Source of the DNA: Sphingomonadaceae bacterium
GTDB lineage: Bacteria > Pseudomonadota > Alphaproteobacteria > Sphingomonadales > Sphingomonadaceae
Assembly (NCBI GenBank): GCA_947463325.1
Contig: CANHQT010000018.1
Location: 1-44,807, forward strand
DNA length: 44,807 nucleotides
Direction of reading: 5' to 3'
Position 1 is the stretch's first letter; every line of letters starts with the position of its first letter. This document shows positions 33,388 through 42,467 of the stretch, piece by piece. The notes under the pieces were generated by a model. That model did not search any database and had not been told where the DNA came from. It saw only the letters and a list, made by a program, of their open reading frames with translations. A program made the translations under genes and the position numbers.

Positions 33388-34167
33388 TCAGTGAAGGTTC
33401 TCTGCATCGTTGATGTAGAGCGAGGTAAGCAGGGCAAAAACGTAAGCCTGAATGCCCGCAACCAGAATCTCCAGCGCGCTGATGCCGACCATCAGCACGA
33501 AGCTGGCCAGTCCGACTGTCAGACCGTAGCCGACGCCGGCATTACTCGCGTTGATAACGAAGCCAGCCAAAACCTTCAGCAGCACGTGGCCGGCCGTCAT
33601 CGCAACGAAGAGCCGAAGACCAAGGCTGAACGGACGCACCATGAAGGAGACGAACTCGATCGGTGCGATCACAGGGATCATGGGCAAGGGCGTGCCGTGC
33701 GGGACGAAAAGGCTGAAGAAATGGAGCCCGTGGCGCCAGAAGCCCACCACAAGCACAATCGAAAAGCTGACCAAGGCAAGGATGCCGGTGAAGGCCAAAT
33801 GGCTGGTGATGGTGAAGGGGGAAATGCCAATCAAGCCCAGCGGCAGGAGGCCGAGCAGATTGGCGAACAAAATGAACATGAACAGCGAGAAGACGTAGGG
33901 CGTATATTTGCGCCCTTCCGGCCCGATGTTCTGGGTCAACATGCTCGAGATAAAGCCGGTCAAGCTCTCAACAGCGACCTGCCAGCGGCCGGGAACGAGC
34001 TGTTGCTTCATCCCGCCGAGCATGAACAGCCACAGGGCCAGCCCAGTAACGAGCATCCAGACAGCGCTGTTGGTCAACATCACGGGCAGACCCGCAATGT
34101 CAAAGAGGTGCGCGATCGGCTGCACCTCAAACTGGTACATCGGATCGATCTTGCCCGGTTCCGCCAC
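33388..34167 (-). CDS. atpB: ATP synthase Fo subunit a
   Basis: Membrane stator subunit forming the proton half-channels. The 259 aa chain has five to six membrane helices. The helix that faces the c-ring reads RPFSLGLRLFVAMTAGH with the essential Arg185; the Asn often found after RLF is Val-Ala here. FVNLL-like FANLLGLLPLG and the final helix ALEILVAGIQAYVFALLTSLYI are normal. The start is a GTG at 34167 with GAGGG upstream; an ATG ten codons in (34140) is a weaker choice. 15 bases separate it from atpI. Confidence 0.95.
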   Translation of the reverse strand: MAEPGKIDPMYQFEVQPIAHLFDIAGLPVMLTNSAVWMLVTGLALWLFMLGGMKQQLVPGRWQVAVESLTGFISSMLTQNIGPEGRKYTPYVFSLFMFILFANLLGLLPLGLIGISPFTITSHLAFTGILALVSFSIVLVVGFWRHGLHFFSLFVPHGTPLPMIPVIAPIEFVSFMVRPFSLGLRLFVAMTAGHVLLKVLAGFVINASNAGVGYGLTVGLASFVLMVGISALEILVAGIQAYVFALLTSLYINDAENLH

Positions 34168-34182
34168 GTGACTAACCCTCGA

Positions 34183-34536
34183 TCACTCTTCGCTTGCGGG
34201 GTCTTGCGCCTTTGGTTGCGCGCCACCCGCCAGCCGGAAAACATTTCTGAAGGCCACCACAATCCCCAAAAACAGGAGGATCAGGAAACCCCAGGGAGAC
34301 GTTCCGAACACCCTGTCCACCAGCCAGCCTATAAGGGCACCGCCGGCGATTCCGCCAATCAGGTCAGCCAGCACGCGATTGGCCATGCGGGAATTGGGAT
34401 CGGCCTCAGGCCTGCCCCGCCCCGTACGCTTCGCTTCACTGGTCTCCAGCCGCTGCAGCCGCTCATCGAGGCTGCCGAGACGGTGATCCTGATCGACCGG
34501 TTCGAAACCACCCCCGCCGTCCGTGTTACCCGTCAT
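34183..34536 (-). CDS. atpI: AtpI/AtpZ-type ATP synthase accessory protein
   Basis: 117 aa protein with a hydrophilic Gly-rich N-terminus, a short coiled coil (LGSLDERLQRLE) and two membrane helices: VLADLIGGIAGGALIGWLVD and GFLILLFLGIVVAFRNVF. AtpI helps assemble the c-ring and, with AtpZ, may move Mg2+ or Ca2+. The frame extends to a TTG at 34557, but the ATG at 34536 has AAAGGAA correctly spaced. It is the first gene of the Fo operon, as in other alphaproteobacteria. Confidence 0.9.
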   Translation of the reverse strand: MTGNTDGGGGFEPVDQDHRLGSLDERLQRLETSEAKRTGRGRPEADPNSRMANRVLADLIGGIAGGALIGWLVDRVFGTSPWGFLILLFLGIVVAFRNVFRLAGGAQPKAQDPASEE

Positions 34537-34638
34537 GTCCGCTTCCTTTGTCTGCAAGCCGCCAGCCTTGTTAGGCGAGGCGCGAAAAGCTGAGGAAATG
34601 CGGGCAGGAATGAGCGCCCCGACCGGAAAGGCGCGGCC

Positions 34639-34667
34639 CCTTTAGAAACCGCCTATGGCCAAGTCAA
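34639..34667 (-). promoter_or_regulatory. probable promoter of the ATP synthase Fo operon
   Basis: The reverse strand reads TTGACT (34667-34662), exactly 17 bases, then TAAAGG (34644-34639). The -35 matches at five of six positions. Transcription would begin near 34632, leaving a leader of about 95 bases before atpI. Correct orientation and position. Confidence 0.47.
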
Positions 34668-34669
34668 CA

Positions 34670-34693
34670 GGCCGCGCTGCATTGCAGCAGGCC
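34670..34693 (-). terminator. possible end of the ydbH-ynbE-ydbL operon
   Basis: GGCC-xx-GCTGC-ATT-GCAGC-x-GGCC forms a stem just past the ydbL stop (34721) and abuts the -35 of the Fo promoter. No T tract follows, so it may instead be a processing or insulating hairpin. Confidence 0.3.
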
Positions 34694-34720
34694 AGTGCCA
34701 GCAAGAGCGGAAATCCCGTC

Positions 34721-35104
34721 TCAGATACAACGGGCATCGCGCATCGGCGGTTCTGCCGTACGGGTACGCCAACTGCCGTCTGGCGCCATATAACGTTCGC
34801 CGGCCACAGTGCGCGCAATCAAGTTGCAACCAGTGGTGAAAGCAACCTGTTCCACGGTGGCGCCAGCCGGGCTGGTCTGCGCAAGGCGGGTATATTCGGC
34901 GCGACGACGAATGTTGATGTCATCAACCAGTCGGCGCACCTCCGCACTGGGCGTCGAAGGGAAGCCGAGATAGCCGTCCGGCATTTCACCCACCTGTCCT
35001 GCAGTACGGGCGGCGGCGTAGGCCGGGTCACGCTGCGCTGAGGCAGGCGTTGCCACGAGCAGTAAACCAAACGCGGCGGCAACAAGGGCAAAAGGGGCGC
35101 GCAT
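34721..35104 (-). CDS. ydbL: YdbL family periplasmic protein (DUF1318)
   Basis: 127 aa exported protein. The signal peptide is cleaved after ATPASA (residue 23). The mature part has AAARTAGQVGEMPDGYLGFPS and VRRLVDDINIRRRAEYTRLAQ, both YdbL hallmarks, then VEQVAFTTGCNLIARTVAGERYMAPDGSW, giving an unusual Cys-containing extension. In E. coli YdbL is thought to be a periplasmic partner or chaperone of YnbE. It overlaps ynbE by one base (TGATG), closing the three-gene module. Confidence 0.9.
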   Translation of the reverse strand: MRAPFALVAAAFGLLLVATPASAQRDPAYAAARTAGQVGEMPDGYLGFPSTPSAEVRRLVDDINIRRRAEYTRLAQTSPAGATVEQVAFTTGCNLIARTVAGERYMAPDGSWRTRTAEPPMRDARCI

Positions 35105-35325
35105 CAGAAAATCTCCGAATTCTGTTCGATGAGCTCGCGGGTTTCGCCGTCGAGCCGGTAGACGATTTCCTGCCGGATGTTGATGGTGAGAACGATCTCG
35201 ATCGGCTTATCAGGGGCATTCACTTGAACGCATCCACTGAGCACCGCCGCCGCAAGGGGCAGCGCCGACAATCGTCCGGTCATCATCCACCGGCTGGCTC
35301 TCGCCTGTTTCATCGCGTCCCTCAT
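35104..35325 (-). CDS. ynbE: YnbE family lipoprotein
   Basis: 73 aa outer-membrane lipoprotein precursor with lipobox LSGC (Cys32). The mature peptide (VQVNAPDKPIEIVLTINIRQEIVYRL) contains the IEI-NINI strand typical of YnbE, thought to add onto the beta-groove of YdbH and complete a bridge to the outer membrane. Both ends overlap neighbours (4 bases with ydbH, 1 base with ydbL), so the three proteins are likely made in fixed proportion. Confidence 0.9.
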   Translation of the reverse strand: MRDAMKQARASRWMMTGRLSALPLAAAVLSGCVQVNAPDKPIEIVLTINIRQEIVYRLDGETRELIEQNSEIF

Positions 35326-38300
35326 GGCTGATCCTCGCTTTCGGTAGGCTGAACGTTGGTTGTGCCGTTCTCTCGCGCCCTGCGTGCCGCTTCGGCAGCG
35401 CGCTGTTCGCGGAGCAGAGCGGGTAGATTCTGCTCGACCACCACGGAAGGGTCGTAAAGCCCCCGGGCAGAAGTGAGCAACTGGCGGAAGGGTGCGGCGA
35501 TCCGAATTCGGAAAGTGAAGGGCAAGCCGGCAATCGCGCGCGTGAAGAAATTGCGCACCGCGCCCTCGCCCTGCGCGAGGCCGCTGAACTCGACATCAGT
35601 CAGCATTTCGCCATCAATGGCGCCGTTCAATCCCACTGCCAGATTGTCGTATCGCAGGGATCGCAAGGCACCATAGGCCATATTGCCGAACGTACCGAGA
35701 TCGCGGTTTGAAAGTTCGCCAACATAGGCGAGCGTGCCGCCGCCATCGCGGGAGACAAGGCGACCGCCCTCCACCCTGCCCCCACTTACGTCAAACACTG
35801 TGGGGAGGACGCCATCGAAAACGCCCGTCGCGCTAACATTCTCGAACTCGTAGCGCTGCAAGAACAGCGCTGCGTCAACACCATTCACCTCAAAGGTGAG
35901 GTGACGCTGCTTATCTGCGGCAAAATCGAGCAGGGTTGGTTGCAGCAACAGCTCCCCACCGGCAAACGGCCAGCGACCGCCTTCGATGCGCATCTGCGTA
36001 TCGGGCAGCAGCTGGTAGGTCAGGCGCCCGTCGAGCACCTCGATGCCGGGGTTGATGGAAGCGAAGCGGACAGTCTGTCCGGGCGGTGTGCGCATGGCGA
36101 TAAGGTCATCGAAGTGGATCGTCCCGCTCAAACCCTGCACTGGTCCGAAGGCCGCTGCGAAATCGAGGCCTGTCGTGGTGAAGCGCCCGTTACTTCTCAC
36201 CGAATTGGCGGCCCAGCGTACCTCTCCATTGCCGTCAACACGGCCTTCGACATTGGCGGCAAGGCCCTGAACCAGCGGCGAGATATCGAAGGGCTGCAGA
36301 CCATCTAGCGCAAAGGTCAGGCCATCGACATCCAAGCGCGCGCGCCCTGATCCTGTATCAAAGTCATGCAGCAGATCGATCTCCGCGACCCGCGCCCCGC
36401 CATCCTCGACCAGCAAGCTACCCGTGCCAGTGAGCCGTGACCCGGCAAAACTCAAAGCAACATCGTTGCTGCGTAGCCTATTGAACCGCCTTTCCGGAGC
36501 GGCATCGGCGACATCAAGCGAGCCATCGAAACTAAGCCCGCTTCCCGCAAACAGCCAGTCACCGCGTGCTTCATTGATTAAGAAGGGTATCGACGCGATC
36601 TGCCCTTCTCCGCCGGTCAGGGAGCCGGCGAACCCTGTGCCGGTTACCGCACCATTGATGATTGTCGCGGCGAAACGGGTAGCGGCGTCATGTTCCGGGC
36701 CAAGCCTCACGCTGCTGCCAGCGATCATGAAGAGGCCGCTGGAGAGGTCGACCCCCGCGCCGGCTGCCCGGACATCGAGCGGGCTTGCTCCGCTGGATCC
36801 GCTCAGCCTGAAAGGCGGAATCACCACTCTTCCCGACATGCTACCGTTGGCTGTCCACACGAGCGGATCGTGAGGGGATGTGCACAGGTCCATTGTATTG
36901 CGGCCCAGAAAAGTTGTCCCCACCCGAACAGCTTTCCAGGAAAGCGTTCGACAACCGCTCGCCAGGGCAATCGAGCCGGACGGGCCAATTCGAACGGCAA
37001 TGGGCAGCGCGAGACCGTCCACTACGCCACCAGCCAAAGGTCCGCTGACAGTGACGCCAGTCCCGATGGACACTTCGCCGCCGAGATGTCCGGCAAGGCG
37101 CAGAGGAGCGAGCGCTAAGCGCGCATTGCTGGCAGCCAGGGGGGCGACCCTCGCTTCTCCCGACCAGCTCCCCGCCGGGGTCAGATTGAGTGCGATGTTG
37201 GCGCCGGGGATACCGCCGCCGCCGGCAGTCAGACTGCCGGCGAAAGCTGCTCCCCTATCGGAATCCCAAGTGAACTCTGAACCCGGCGACAATTCGACAC
37301 GCGCACCGGTGGCCGCTGAGAGGGATGCACGCGCGACCGAAAGCGAAAGCTCGCCGCCAGAGATTGTTCGTAGCTGCCAGTCGGCATCCCCCCGCCAGTT
37401 ACGCCCTGCCCGTCCCAGAGATGCTGTTACGGTCCGGACAATCGGGTTCCAAGGCAGGCTGTTATCCAAAGAAGAAAAGGAGCTCAGGGCAGACAGGCTT
37501 TCCCGCCCAAGCCGTCCATTGACAGCGCGGAGGCTGCCGTCCGCGGACAGTGATCCGTCGCGGGCGCGCTGCCCTTCCCCGGCAAAAACGATCTGACCCA
37601 TTTCAACGCCGGACCCAGAGACATCCGATGCAATTGCCCGCCAGTTGGCACGAATGGCGCCCTCGCGGACATGAGTCTCGACCTCGCTGGAAAGTCGGGC
37701 CGCATTACCGAAGCTTGTTGTCACCGGAGCGGTGCGAAGGCCGGAACGCAATGTCCAGATGCCCAGCGTTTCGCCAGACTGGCCATTGATTCCGAGTTGC
37801 AAGGACGAGGCAGCCACTTGACGGTCTGGACAGTCGGCTCGATCGATATTCACGGGCCCGCGCACGATCAATCGCCCGCCTTGGCTCGAAAGGCGCAAAT
37901 GCCCCCCTGCTCGCTCGAGCGCGCAGTCCGCGATAGCGAGCTGCGGCGCCGTGAATGCGGCGGCGCCCGTGAAGCCGCTGGCAAGATTGCCGCGACCAGA
38001 CACCCCAATGCCTACCAAACCCCATGGCGTTTCGATGCGGGCCGAGCTGCGTTCCAGGGCCACGACGATATCCGGCAGTGTTGGGAAAGACCCGTCGCCT
38101 TCCGGAATTAGCGAATCAAAGGCTCCAAATGAGAGTTTTTCGCCATCCCATTGCCCGCGTAACCGCACGCCCTCGGCTTCGACGGCAGCTATTCTAGGCC
38201 CGGCAATGCCGGCAGTAATGAAGAGATCAACCCGTTCGGCGGTCAGGTCGGGATCAACTGGATCTCCGATGACGATATCGGTCAGGCGATGGCGACCGAT

Positions 38301-38468
38301 ACCGATCTCCTTCAACTGGTAGGTCGCTGTAATACCGCGATTTTCGAGCTCACGTTCAATGAAATGCGTTACGATTGGCGTGCGGTAGATCCAGGTGACA
38401 CCACCCACCAGACCGACAAATCCGGCCGCAGCAAGCGTCAAAGCGTAACGCTTACGCACGCCGGACAC
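35322..38468 (-). CDS. ydbH: YdbH-family AsmA-like intermembrane transport protein
   Basis: 1048 aa bridge-like protein. An N-terminal membrane anchor (about 8-26, LTLAAAGFVGLVGGVTWIY) is followed by a very long, repetitive beta-rich periplasmic region, and a C-terminal domain with TGVFDGVLPTVFDVSGGRVEGG and LSGLAQGEGAVRNFFTRAIAGLPFTFRIRI-type segments (split in the text) found in the YdbH/DUF748 family. In E. coli YdbH works redundantly with TamB and YhdP in phospholipid transport to the outer membrane. The start is GTG at 38468. The ynbE and ydbL genes follow with overlaps, giving a self-contained transport module. Confidence 0.9.
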   Translation of the reverse strand: MSGVRKRYALTLAAAGFVGLVGGVTWIYRTPIVTHFIERELENRGITATYQLKEIGIGRHRLTDIVIGDPVDPDLTAERVDLFITAGIAGPRIAAVEAEGVRLRGQWDGEKLSFGAFDSLIPEGDGSFPTLPDIVVALERSSARIETPWGLVGIGVSGRGNLASGFTGAAAFTAPQLAIADCALERAGGHLRLSSQGGRLIVRGPVNIDRADCPDRQVAASSLQLGINGQSGETLGIWTLRSGLRTAPVTTSFGNAARLSSEVETHVREGAIRANWRAIASDVSGSGVEMGQIVFAGEGQRARDGSLSADGSLRAVNGRLGRESLSALSSFSSLDNSLPWNPIVRTVTASLGRAGRNWRGDADWQLRTISGGELSLSVARASLSAATGARVELSPGSEFTWDSDRGAAFAGSLTAGGGGIPGANIALNLTPAGSWSGEARVAPLAASNARLALAPLRLAGHLGGEVSIGTGVTVSGPLAGGVVDGLALPIAVRIGPSGSIALASGCRTLSWKAVRVGTTFLGRNTMDLCTSPHDPLVWTANGSMSGRVVIPPFRLSGSSGASPLDVRAAGAGVDLSSGLFMIAGSSVRLGPEHDAATRFAATIINGAVTGTGFAGSLTGGEGQIASIPFLINEARGDWLFAGSGLSFDGSLDVADAAPERRFNRLRSNDVALSFAGSRLTGTGSLLVEDGGARVAEIDLLHDFDTGSGRARLDVDGLTFALDGLQPFDISPLVQGLAANVEGRVDGNGEVRWAANSVRSNGRFTTTGLDFAAAFGPVQGLSGTIHFDDLIAMRTPPGQTVRFASINPGIEVLDGRLTYQLLPDTQMRIEGGRWPFAGGELLLQPTLLDFAADKQRHLTFEVNGVDAALFLQRYEFENVSATGVFDGVLPTVFDVSGGRVEGGRLVSRDGGGTLAYVGELSNRDLGTFGNMAYGALRSLRYDNLAVGLNGAIDGEMLTDVEFSGLAQGEGAVRNFFTRAIAGLPFTFRIRIAAPFRQLLTSARGLYDPSVVVEQNLPALLREQRAAEAARRARENGTTNVQPTESEDQP

Positions 38469-38604
38469 CGCTGTGAGCGAAGAGACTGGTCATCAAGGTC
38501 CTTTTGGCGCAGCCGTTCACATGCGCAAAGACATATCGCGGCCGCACCTCATTTGCGCTCAGACGGGCGCTGCCTTTTGCTGGTCCATCATGCTATGCGG
38601 AGCC

Positions 38605-39315
38605 ATGGCCGAAGAGAGTGAATTGCCCGAAGCACAGCCCGCAGGCGGCGATAACGCAGGCCACCGTGCGCGGTTGCGCGCCCGGCTTTTGGGCGCAGGC
38701 GGCGAAGCGCTCGGCGATCATGAAATTCTTGAGTATCTGCTTGCGCTGACAAGGCCCCGGATCGACACCAAGCCGATCGCCAAGGCGTTGCTGCGCGAAT
38801 TCGGCGGCCTGGGACCGGTACTGGAGGCCGACCCCGAAACGCTGGCACGTTTTCCGGACATGGGCGAAGCGAGCGTCGCGGCAATCAAGCTGGTCAAGGC
38901 CGCGATCCAGCGAACGCTTTATGGAGAGGTTGCCGATCGCCCGATCCTTGGCAGTTGGCAGGGGCTGCTTGACTATCTGCGCGCCGACATGGCGTTCCGG
39001 CTCAACGAATGCGTGCATGTTCTGCATCTCGATTCCCGCAATCAGTTGATCCGCGATGAACTTATGAGCGAAGGATCCATCGATCAGTCGGCCATTTATG
39101 TCCGTGAAGTGGTGCGACGTGCGCTTGTATTGGGCTCAGCCGCGGTGATCATTGCCCACAACCATCCAAGCGGTGATCCGACCCCGAGTCGGCAAGATAT
39201 CGCCATCACCCGTGATCTCGCCAACGCCCTCAAAAGCATCGGTATTGTTCTGCATGATCATGTGATCATTGCCCGGGATGGACATGTCAGCTTCCGCACC
39301 AAGGGGCTGCTCTGA
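38605..39315 (+). CDS. radC: RadC/YeeS-type JAB domain protein
   Basis: 236 aa RadC family protein. An N-terminal helix-hairpin-helix part (HRARLRARLLGAGGEALGDHEILEYLL, GPVLEADPETLARFPDMGEASVAAIKL) precedes the metalloprotease-like JAMM/JAB domain with HVLHLDSRNQLIRDE and the metal motif HNHPSGDPTPSRQD. Despite the name, a repair role is not established; the JAMM motif is intact. The frame is open from 38473, but the ATG at 38605 has GGAG 6 bases upstream and opens the family sequence. Divergent from ydbH. Confidence 0.92.
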   Translation: MAEESELPEAQPAGGDNAGHRARLRARLLGAGGEALGDHEILEYLLALTRPRIDTKPIAKALLREFGGLGPVLEADPETLARFPDMGEASVAAIKLVKAAIQRTLYGEVADRPILGSWQGLLDYLRADMAFRLNECVHVLHLDSRNQLIRDELMSEGSIDQSAIYVREVVRRALVLGSAAVIIAHNHPSGDPTPSRQDIAITRDLANALKSIGIVLHDHVIIARDGHVSFRTKGLL

Positions 39316-39401
39316 TTAAGCGTTGGGCTCTGGCCAGTCCGGCCTTCGCCTGTTAGTGGCGCGCCTCTTCCTTTCTCCCGCCATCATCGGAGCCGAACGA
39401 C

Positions 39402-40718
39402 ATGGTCCCCCGCTACGCCCGCCCGCAAATGACCGCGATCTGGGAAGCGGAGAACCGTTTTCGTATCTGGTTCGAGATTGAGGCGCATGCGACCGAAGCT
39501 TTGGGGGAATTGGGTGTTGTGCCCAAATCGGCCGCTGAAGCGCTCTGGGCCTGGTGGGCGACCAACCCCGTTATCGACGTAGCGGCGATCGACGCCATCG
39601 AGGCCGTTACCAAGCATGATGTGATCGCCTTCCTTACTTGGGTCGCGGAACAGGTTGGAGACGAAGCGCGCTTCATGCACCAAGGCATGACCAGCAGCGA
39701 CGTGCTCGATACCTGCCTCGCGGTTCAACTGACCCAAGCCGCCGACCTTTTAATCGAGGACATGGATGCGCTGCTGGAGGCCATTCGGCGCCGTGCGTTC
39801 GAACACAAGCTTACGCCGACCATCGGCCGCAGCCACGGCATCCATGCCGAACCAACCACTTTCGGGCTGAAACTGGCGCAGGCCTATGCTGAGTTCGATC
39901 GCTGTCGGGCGCGGCTGCTGGCCGCAAGGGCCGAAGTCGCGACCTGCGCGATTTCGGGCGCGGTCGGCACCTTTGCCAACATCGATCCACGCGTCGAGGC
40001 GCATGTTGCCGCTAAACTGGGCCTCGCGGTCGAGCCGGTTTCGACGCAGGTCATCCCGCGCGATAGGCATGCGATGTTCTTTGCGACGCTCGGCGTTGTC
40101 GCCAGCGCGATTGAGCGCCTCGCTACCGAGGTCCGCCATCTTCAGCGCACCGAGGTATTGGAGGCCGAGGAATATTTCTCACCGGGCCAAAAAGGCAGCT
40201 CTGCGATGCCGCACAAGCGCAATCCGGTGCTGACGGAAAATCTCACCGGCCTTGCCCGCATGGTACGAAGTGCAGTGACCCCTGCACTGGAGAATGTTGC
40301 GCTCTGGCATGAGCGGGATATATCACACTCATCCGTGGAACGCTTCATCGGACCAGATGCGACAATCACGCTCGACTTTGCACTCGCACGCCTCACTGGC
40401 GTGGTCGACAAGCTGCTCGTTTATCCGGTGCGTATGCAACGCAACCTCGACCGCATGGGCGGCCTTGTCCACTCGCAGCGCGTGTTGTTGGCGCTGACGC
40501 AAGCTGGCGTCAGCCGCGAGGACAGTTATCGCTTTGTCCAGCGGAACGCGATGCGCGTTTGGGAATCGGATGGCGCCCTCTCGTTGCTCGATCTGCTTAA
40601 GGCGGATGCAGAGGTAAGCGAGCGGTTGCCCTCGGCTGAACTCGATGCGCTTTTTGACCTCGATTATCACTTCAAGGCGGTCGACCTGATTTTTGATCGC
40701 GTTTTCGGCAAGGGCTGA
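39402..40718 (+). CDS. purB: Adenylosuccinate lyase
   Basis: Fumarase/aspartase superfamily enzyme that acts twice in purine synthesis, splitting SAICAR and adenylosuccinate to release fumarate. The 438 aa chain has [28 protein letters not shown] and the superfamily signature [17 protein letters not shown] (about 266-282). Length and motifs match the short bacterial PurB type. The ATG at 39402 has GGAG about 10 bases upstream. An 86 base gap separates it from radC; I see no clear promoter in it. Confidence 0.96.
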   Translation: MVPRYARPQMTAIWEAENRFRIWFEIEAHATEALGELGVVPKSAAEALWAWWATNPVIDVAAIDAIEAVTKHDVIAFLTWVAEQVGDEARFMHQGMTSSDVLDTCLAVQLTQAADLLIEDMDALLEAIRRRAFEHKLTPTIGRSHGIHAEPTTFGLKLAQAYAEFDRCRARLLAARAEVATCAISGAVGTFANIDPRVEAHVAAKLGLAVEPVSTQVIPRDRHAMFFATLGVVASAIERLATEVRHLQRTEVLEAEEYFSPGQKGSSAMPHKRNPVLTENLTGLARMVRSAVTPALENVALWHERDISHSSVERFIGPDATITLDFALARLTGVVDKLLVYPVRMQRNLDRMGGLVHSQRVLLALTQAGVSREDSYRFVQRNAMRVWESDGALSLLDLLKADAEVSERLPSAELDALFDLDYHFKAVDLIFDRVFGKG

Positions 40719-40793
40719 ACTGCGCGCCGGGGGTTCAATCCTCTGGGGAAAGCCTCTAGGCTGCCGTCAGCGGGATATTGGAGAGGGCGTGCC

Positions 40794-41117
40794 ATGCAGA
40801 TCTTTCGGACGACCATTTGGGTCATCGTCGCGGTTTTGCTGACAGTGTTTGCATTGGCCAATTACACGCCGGTCGAGGTGCAGGTTTGGCCGGGATGGTC
40901 CGCCGACACCAACCTGTCCTTCGTTATCCTAGTATCGTTCCTGGCCGGGTTCGTACCGCCGTTCTTTATCGCGCTCGGTAATCGGTGGCGGTTGGGGCGC
41001 CGGTTGAAGCAACAGGAACAGACGATCGAGATGCTGCGTACACCGGTTGCACCAGCATCGCCTGCAGCATCCGGAGCCACGGCGGACGCGCCAGCAAGCG
41101 GAACGGCAGCGGCATGA
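40794..41117 (+). CDS. lapA: LapA-domain membrane protein
   Basis: 107 aa inner-membrane protein with two helices (about 6-23 and 42-62) and a cytosolic tail: first a short coiled coil (RLKQQEQTIEML), then an Ala/Pro-rich stretch. The ALANYTPVEVQVWPG loop and LAGFVPPFF segment are typical of the LapA domain, which in E. coli works with LapB in FtsH-dependent control of LpxC and lipopolysaccharide level. It has a strong GGAGAGG ribosome-binding site. TTCAAT-17-TAGGCT at 40734-40762 is a weak promoter candidate. It overlaps pyrF by 4 bases. Confidence 0.85.
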   Translation: MQIFRTTIWVIVAVLLTVFALANYTPVEVQVWPGWSADTNLSFVILVSFLAGFVPPFFIALGNRWRLGRRLKQQEQTIEMLRTPVAPASPAASGATADAPASGTAAA

Positions 41118-41788
41118 GTTCGCGCATCTATCTGGCAATCGACACAATCGATCTCGACCATGCAAAGGTGCTCGCTACCAGGGTAAAGACGCATATCGGC
41201 GGACTGAAACTCGGCCTCGAATTCTTTTGCGCCAATGGCCATCACGGCGTGCACGAAATGGCCAAGATCGGCCTGCCACTGTTCCTAGACCTCAAACTGC
41301 ACGACATTCCAAACACCGTTGCCAAGGCGGTGCAGGCGCTGCGGCCGCTCGAGCCGGCGGTGCTAACTGTCCATGCCTCCGGTGGCCGTGCGATGCTGGA
41401 GGACGCCAAAGCTGCGGCAAGCGATCACACCAAGGTCGTCGCGGTAACCGTGCTCACTAGCCTCGACACCGACGATCTCTCTGCCATCGGCATCAACGGC
41501 GATCCCGAGGCACAGGTGAGCCGGCTCGGCGCGCTCGCACACGAAGCAGGGCTCGACGGCATTGTCTGTTCGGGGCACGAAGTGAAGGCCGCACACAAGG
41601 CATGGCGCGACGGGTTCTTCGTGGTTCCCGGGGTTCGCCCCGCGGGCGCCAATGTCGCCGACCAGAAGCGCATCGTGACGCCGGCGCAGGCGGTCTCCGA
41701 TGGTGCCTCGATCCTCGTCATCGGTCGCCCGATCAGCAAGGCAGAGGATCCGCTCGAGGCGGTCCGGGCGATCGAGGCCACGCTTTAG
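41114..41788 (+). CDS. pyrF: Orotidine 5'-phosphate decarboxylase
   Basis: Last enzyme of UMP synthesis. The 224 aa TIM barrel opens with IYLAIDTIDLDHAKVLA (family D-at-strand-1), has the catalytic Lys-Asp-Lys array in FLDLKLHDIPNTV, and the phosphate-binding part VVPGVRPAG and ILVIGRPISKAEDP. The ATG at 41114 overlaps the lapA stop (ATGA), so the start is certain although the frame is open upstream. It is followed after 9 bases by trpF, as in most alphaproteobacteria. Confidence 0.96.
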   Translation: MSSRIYLAIDTIDLDHAKVLATRVKTHIGGLKLGLEFFCANGHHGVHEMAKIGLPLFLDLKLHDIPNTVAKAVQALRPLEPAVLTVHASGGRAMLEDAKAAASDHTKVVAVTVLTSLDTDDLSAIGINGDPEAQVSRLGALAHEAGLDGIVCSGHEVKAAHKAWRDGFFVVPGVRPAGANVADQKRIVTPAQAVSDGASILVIGRPISKAEDPLEAVRAIEATL

Positions 41789-41797
41789 GCATCCTAT

Positions 41798-42436
41798 ATG
41801 CCCGCACAGATCAAAATCTGCGGGATTTCGACGCCCGACACACTCAATGCCGCCGTCGGCAGCGGGGCGAGCCATGTCGGGTTCAACTTCTATCCACCGA
41901 GCCCGCGCCATGTGACATTGGAGCTCGCGCAGGCACTGGCCGCGCACGCGAAGGGGCGGGTGCAGCGCGTCGGTGTGTTCGTCGATCCGGATGATGCGAC
42001 GCTGGCCGCGGCCATCGGCGCCGGCACGCTCGACGCACTCCAGCTGAACAAGGTCACGGTGGAGCGCCGCGCAGATGTGAAGGCTCGGTTCGGCCTGCCG
42101 GTCTGGGCGGTGGTGCCAGTGCGGGTGCCGGGCGACCTCGCCCTCCGCAACCAGATCGACAGCAGCAGCGCCGATTTCGTGCTCTATGATGCCGCCACTC
42201 CAGCAGGCGCCGCGTTGCCCGGTGGTATGGGCCTCAGGATCGACTGGCAGATGATGCAGGGGCTTTCTCATCCGTGGCCCTGGGGCCTCGCCGGCGGGCT
42301 TGATCCCGTAAATGTGGCAGAGGCAATCCGCATAACCGGCGCGCCGTTGGTCGATGTCGCATCGGGTGTCGAAAGCGCGCCGGGCATCAAGGATGTGGAC
42401 AAGATTGCCGCATTCTGTAGGGCGGTGCAGCAGTAA
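41798..42436 (+). CDS. trpF: Phosphoribosylanthranilate isomerase
   Basis: Tryptophan-pathway TIM-barrel enzyme performing the Amadori rearrangement of PRA to CdRP. The 212 aa chain starts [13 protein letters not shown] with the catalytic Cys in KICG and holds [21 protein letters not shown], the product-side PGGMG(L)RIDW loop, [10 protein letters not shown] and [14 protein letters not shown]. It lies 9 bases after pyrF and 31 bases before trpB. The ribosome-binding site is weak, suggesting coupling to upstream translation. Confidence 0.95.
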   Translation: MPAQIKICGISTPDTLNAAVGSGASHVGFNFYPPSPRHVTLELAQALAAHAKGRVQRVGVFVDPDDATLAAAIGAGTLDALQLNKVTVERRADVKARFGLPVWAVVPVRVPGDLALRNQIDSSSADFVLYDAATPAGAALPGGMGLRIDWQMMQGLSHPWPWGLAGGLDPVNVAEAIRITGAPLVDVASGVESAPGIKDVDKIAAFCRAVQQ

Positions 42437-42467
42437 CGCCCTTCTGAACATAAGAGATTTTGGCGCA

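Noticed and set aside
33391-34593. 400 aa highly polar (Glu/Gln/His/Lys-rich) open frame opposite atpB and atpI
   Set aside because: The polarity is the expected complement of hydrophobic membrane-helix codons; it is a shadow, not a gene.
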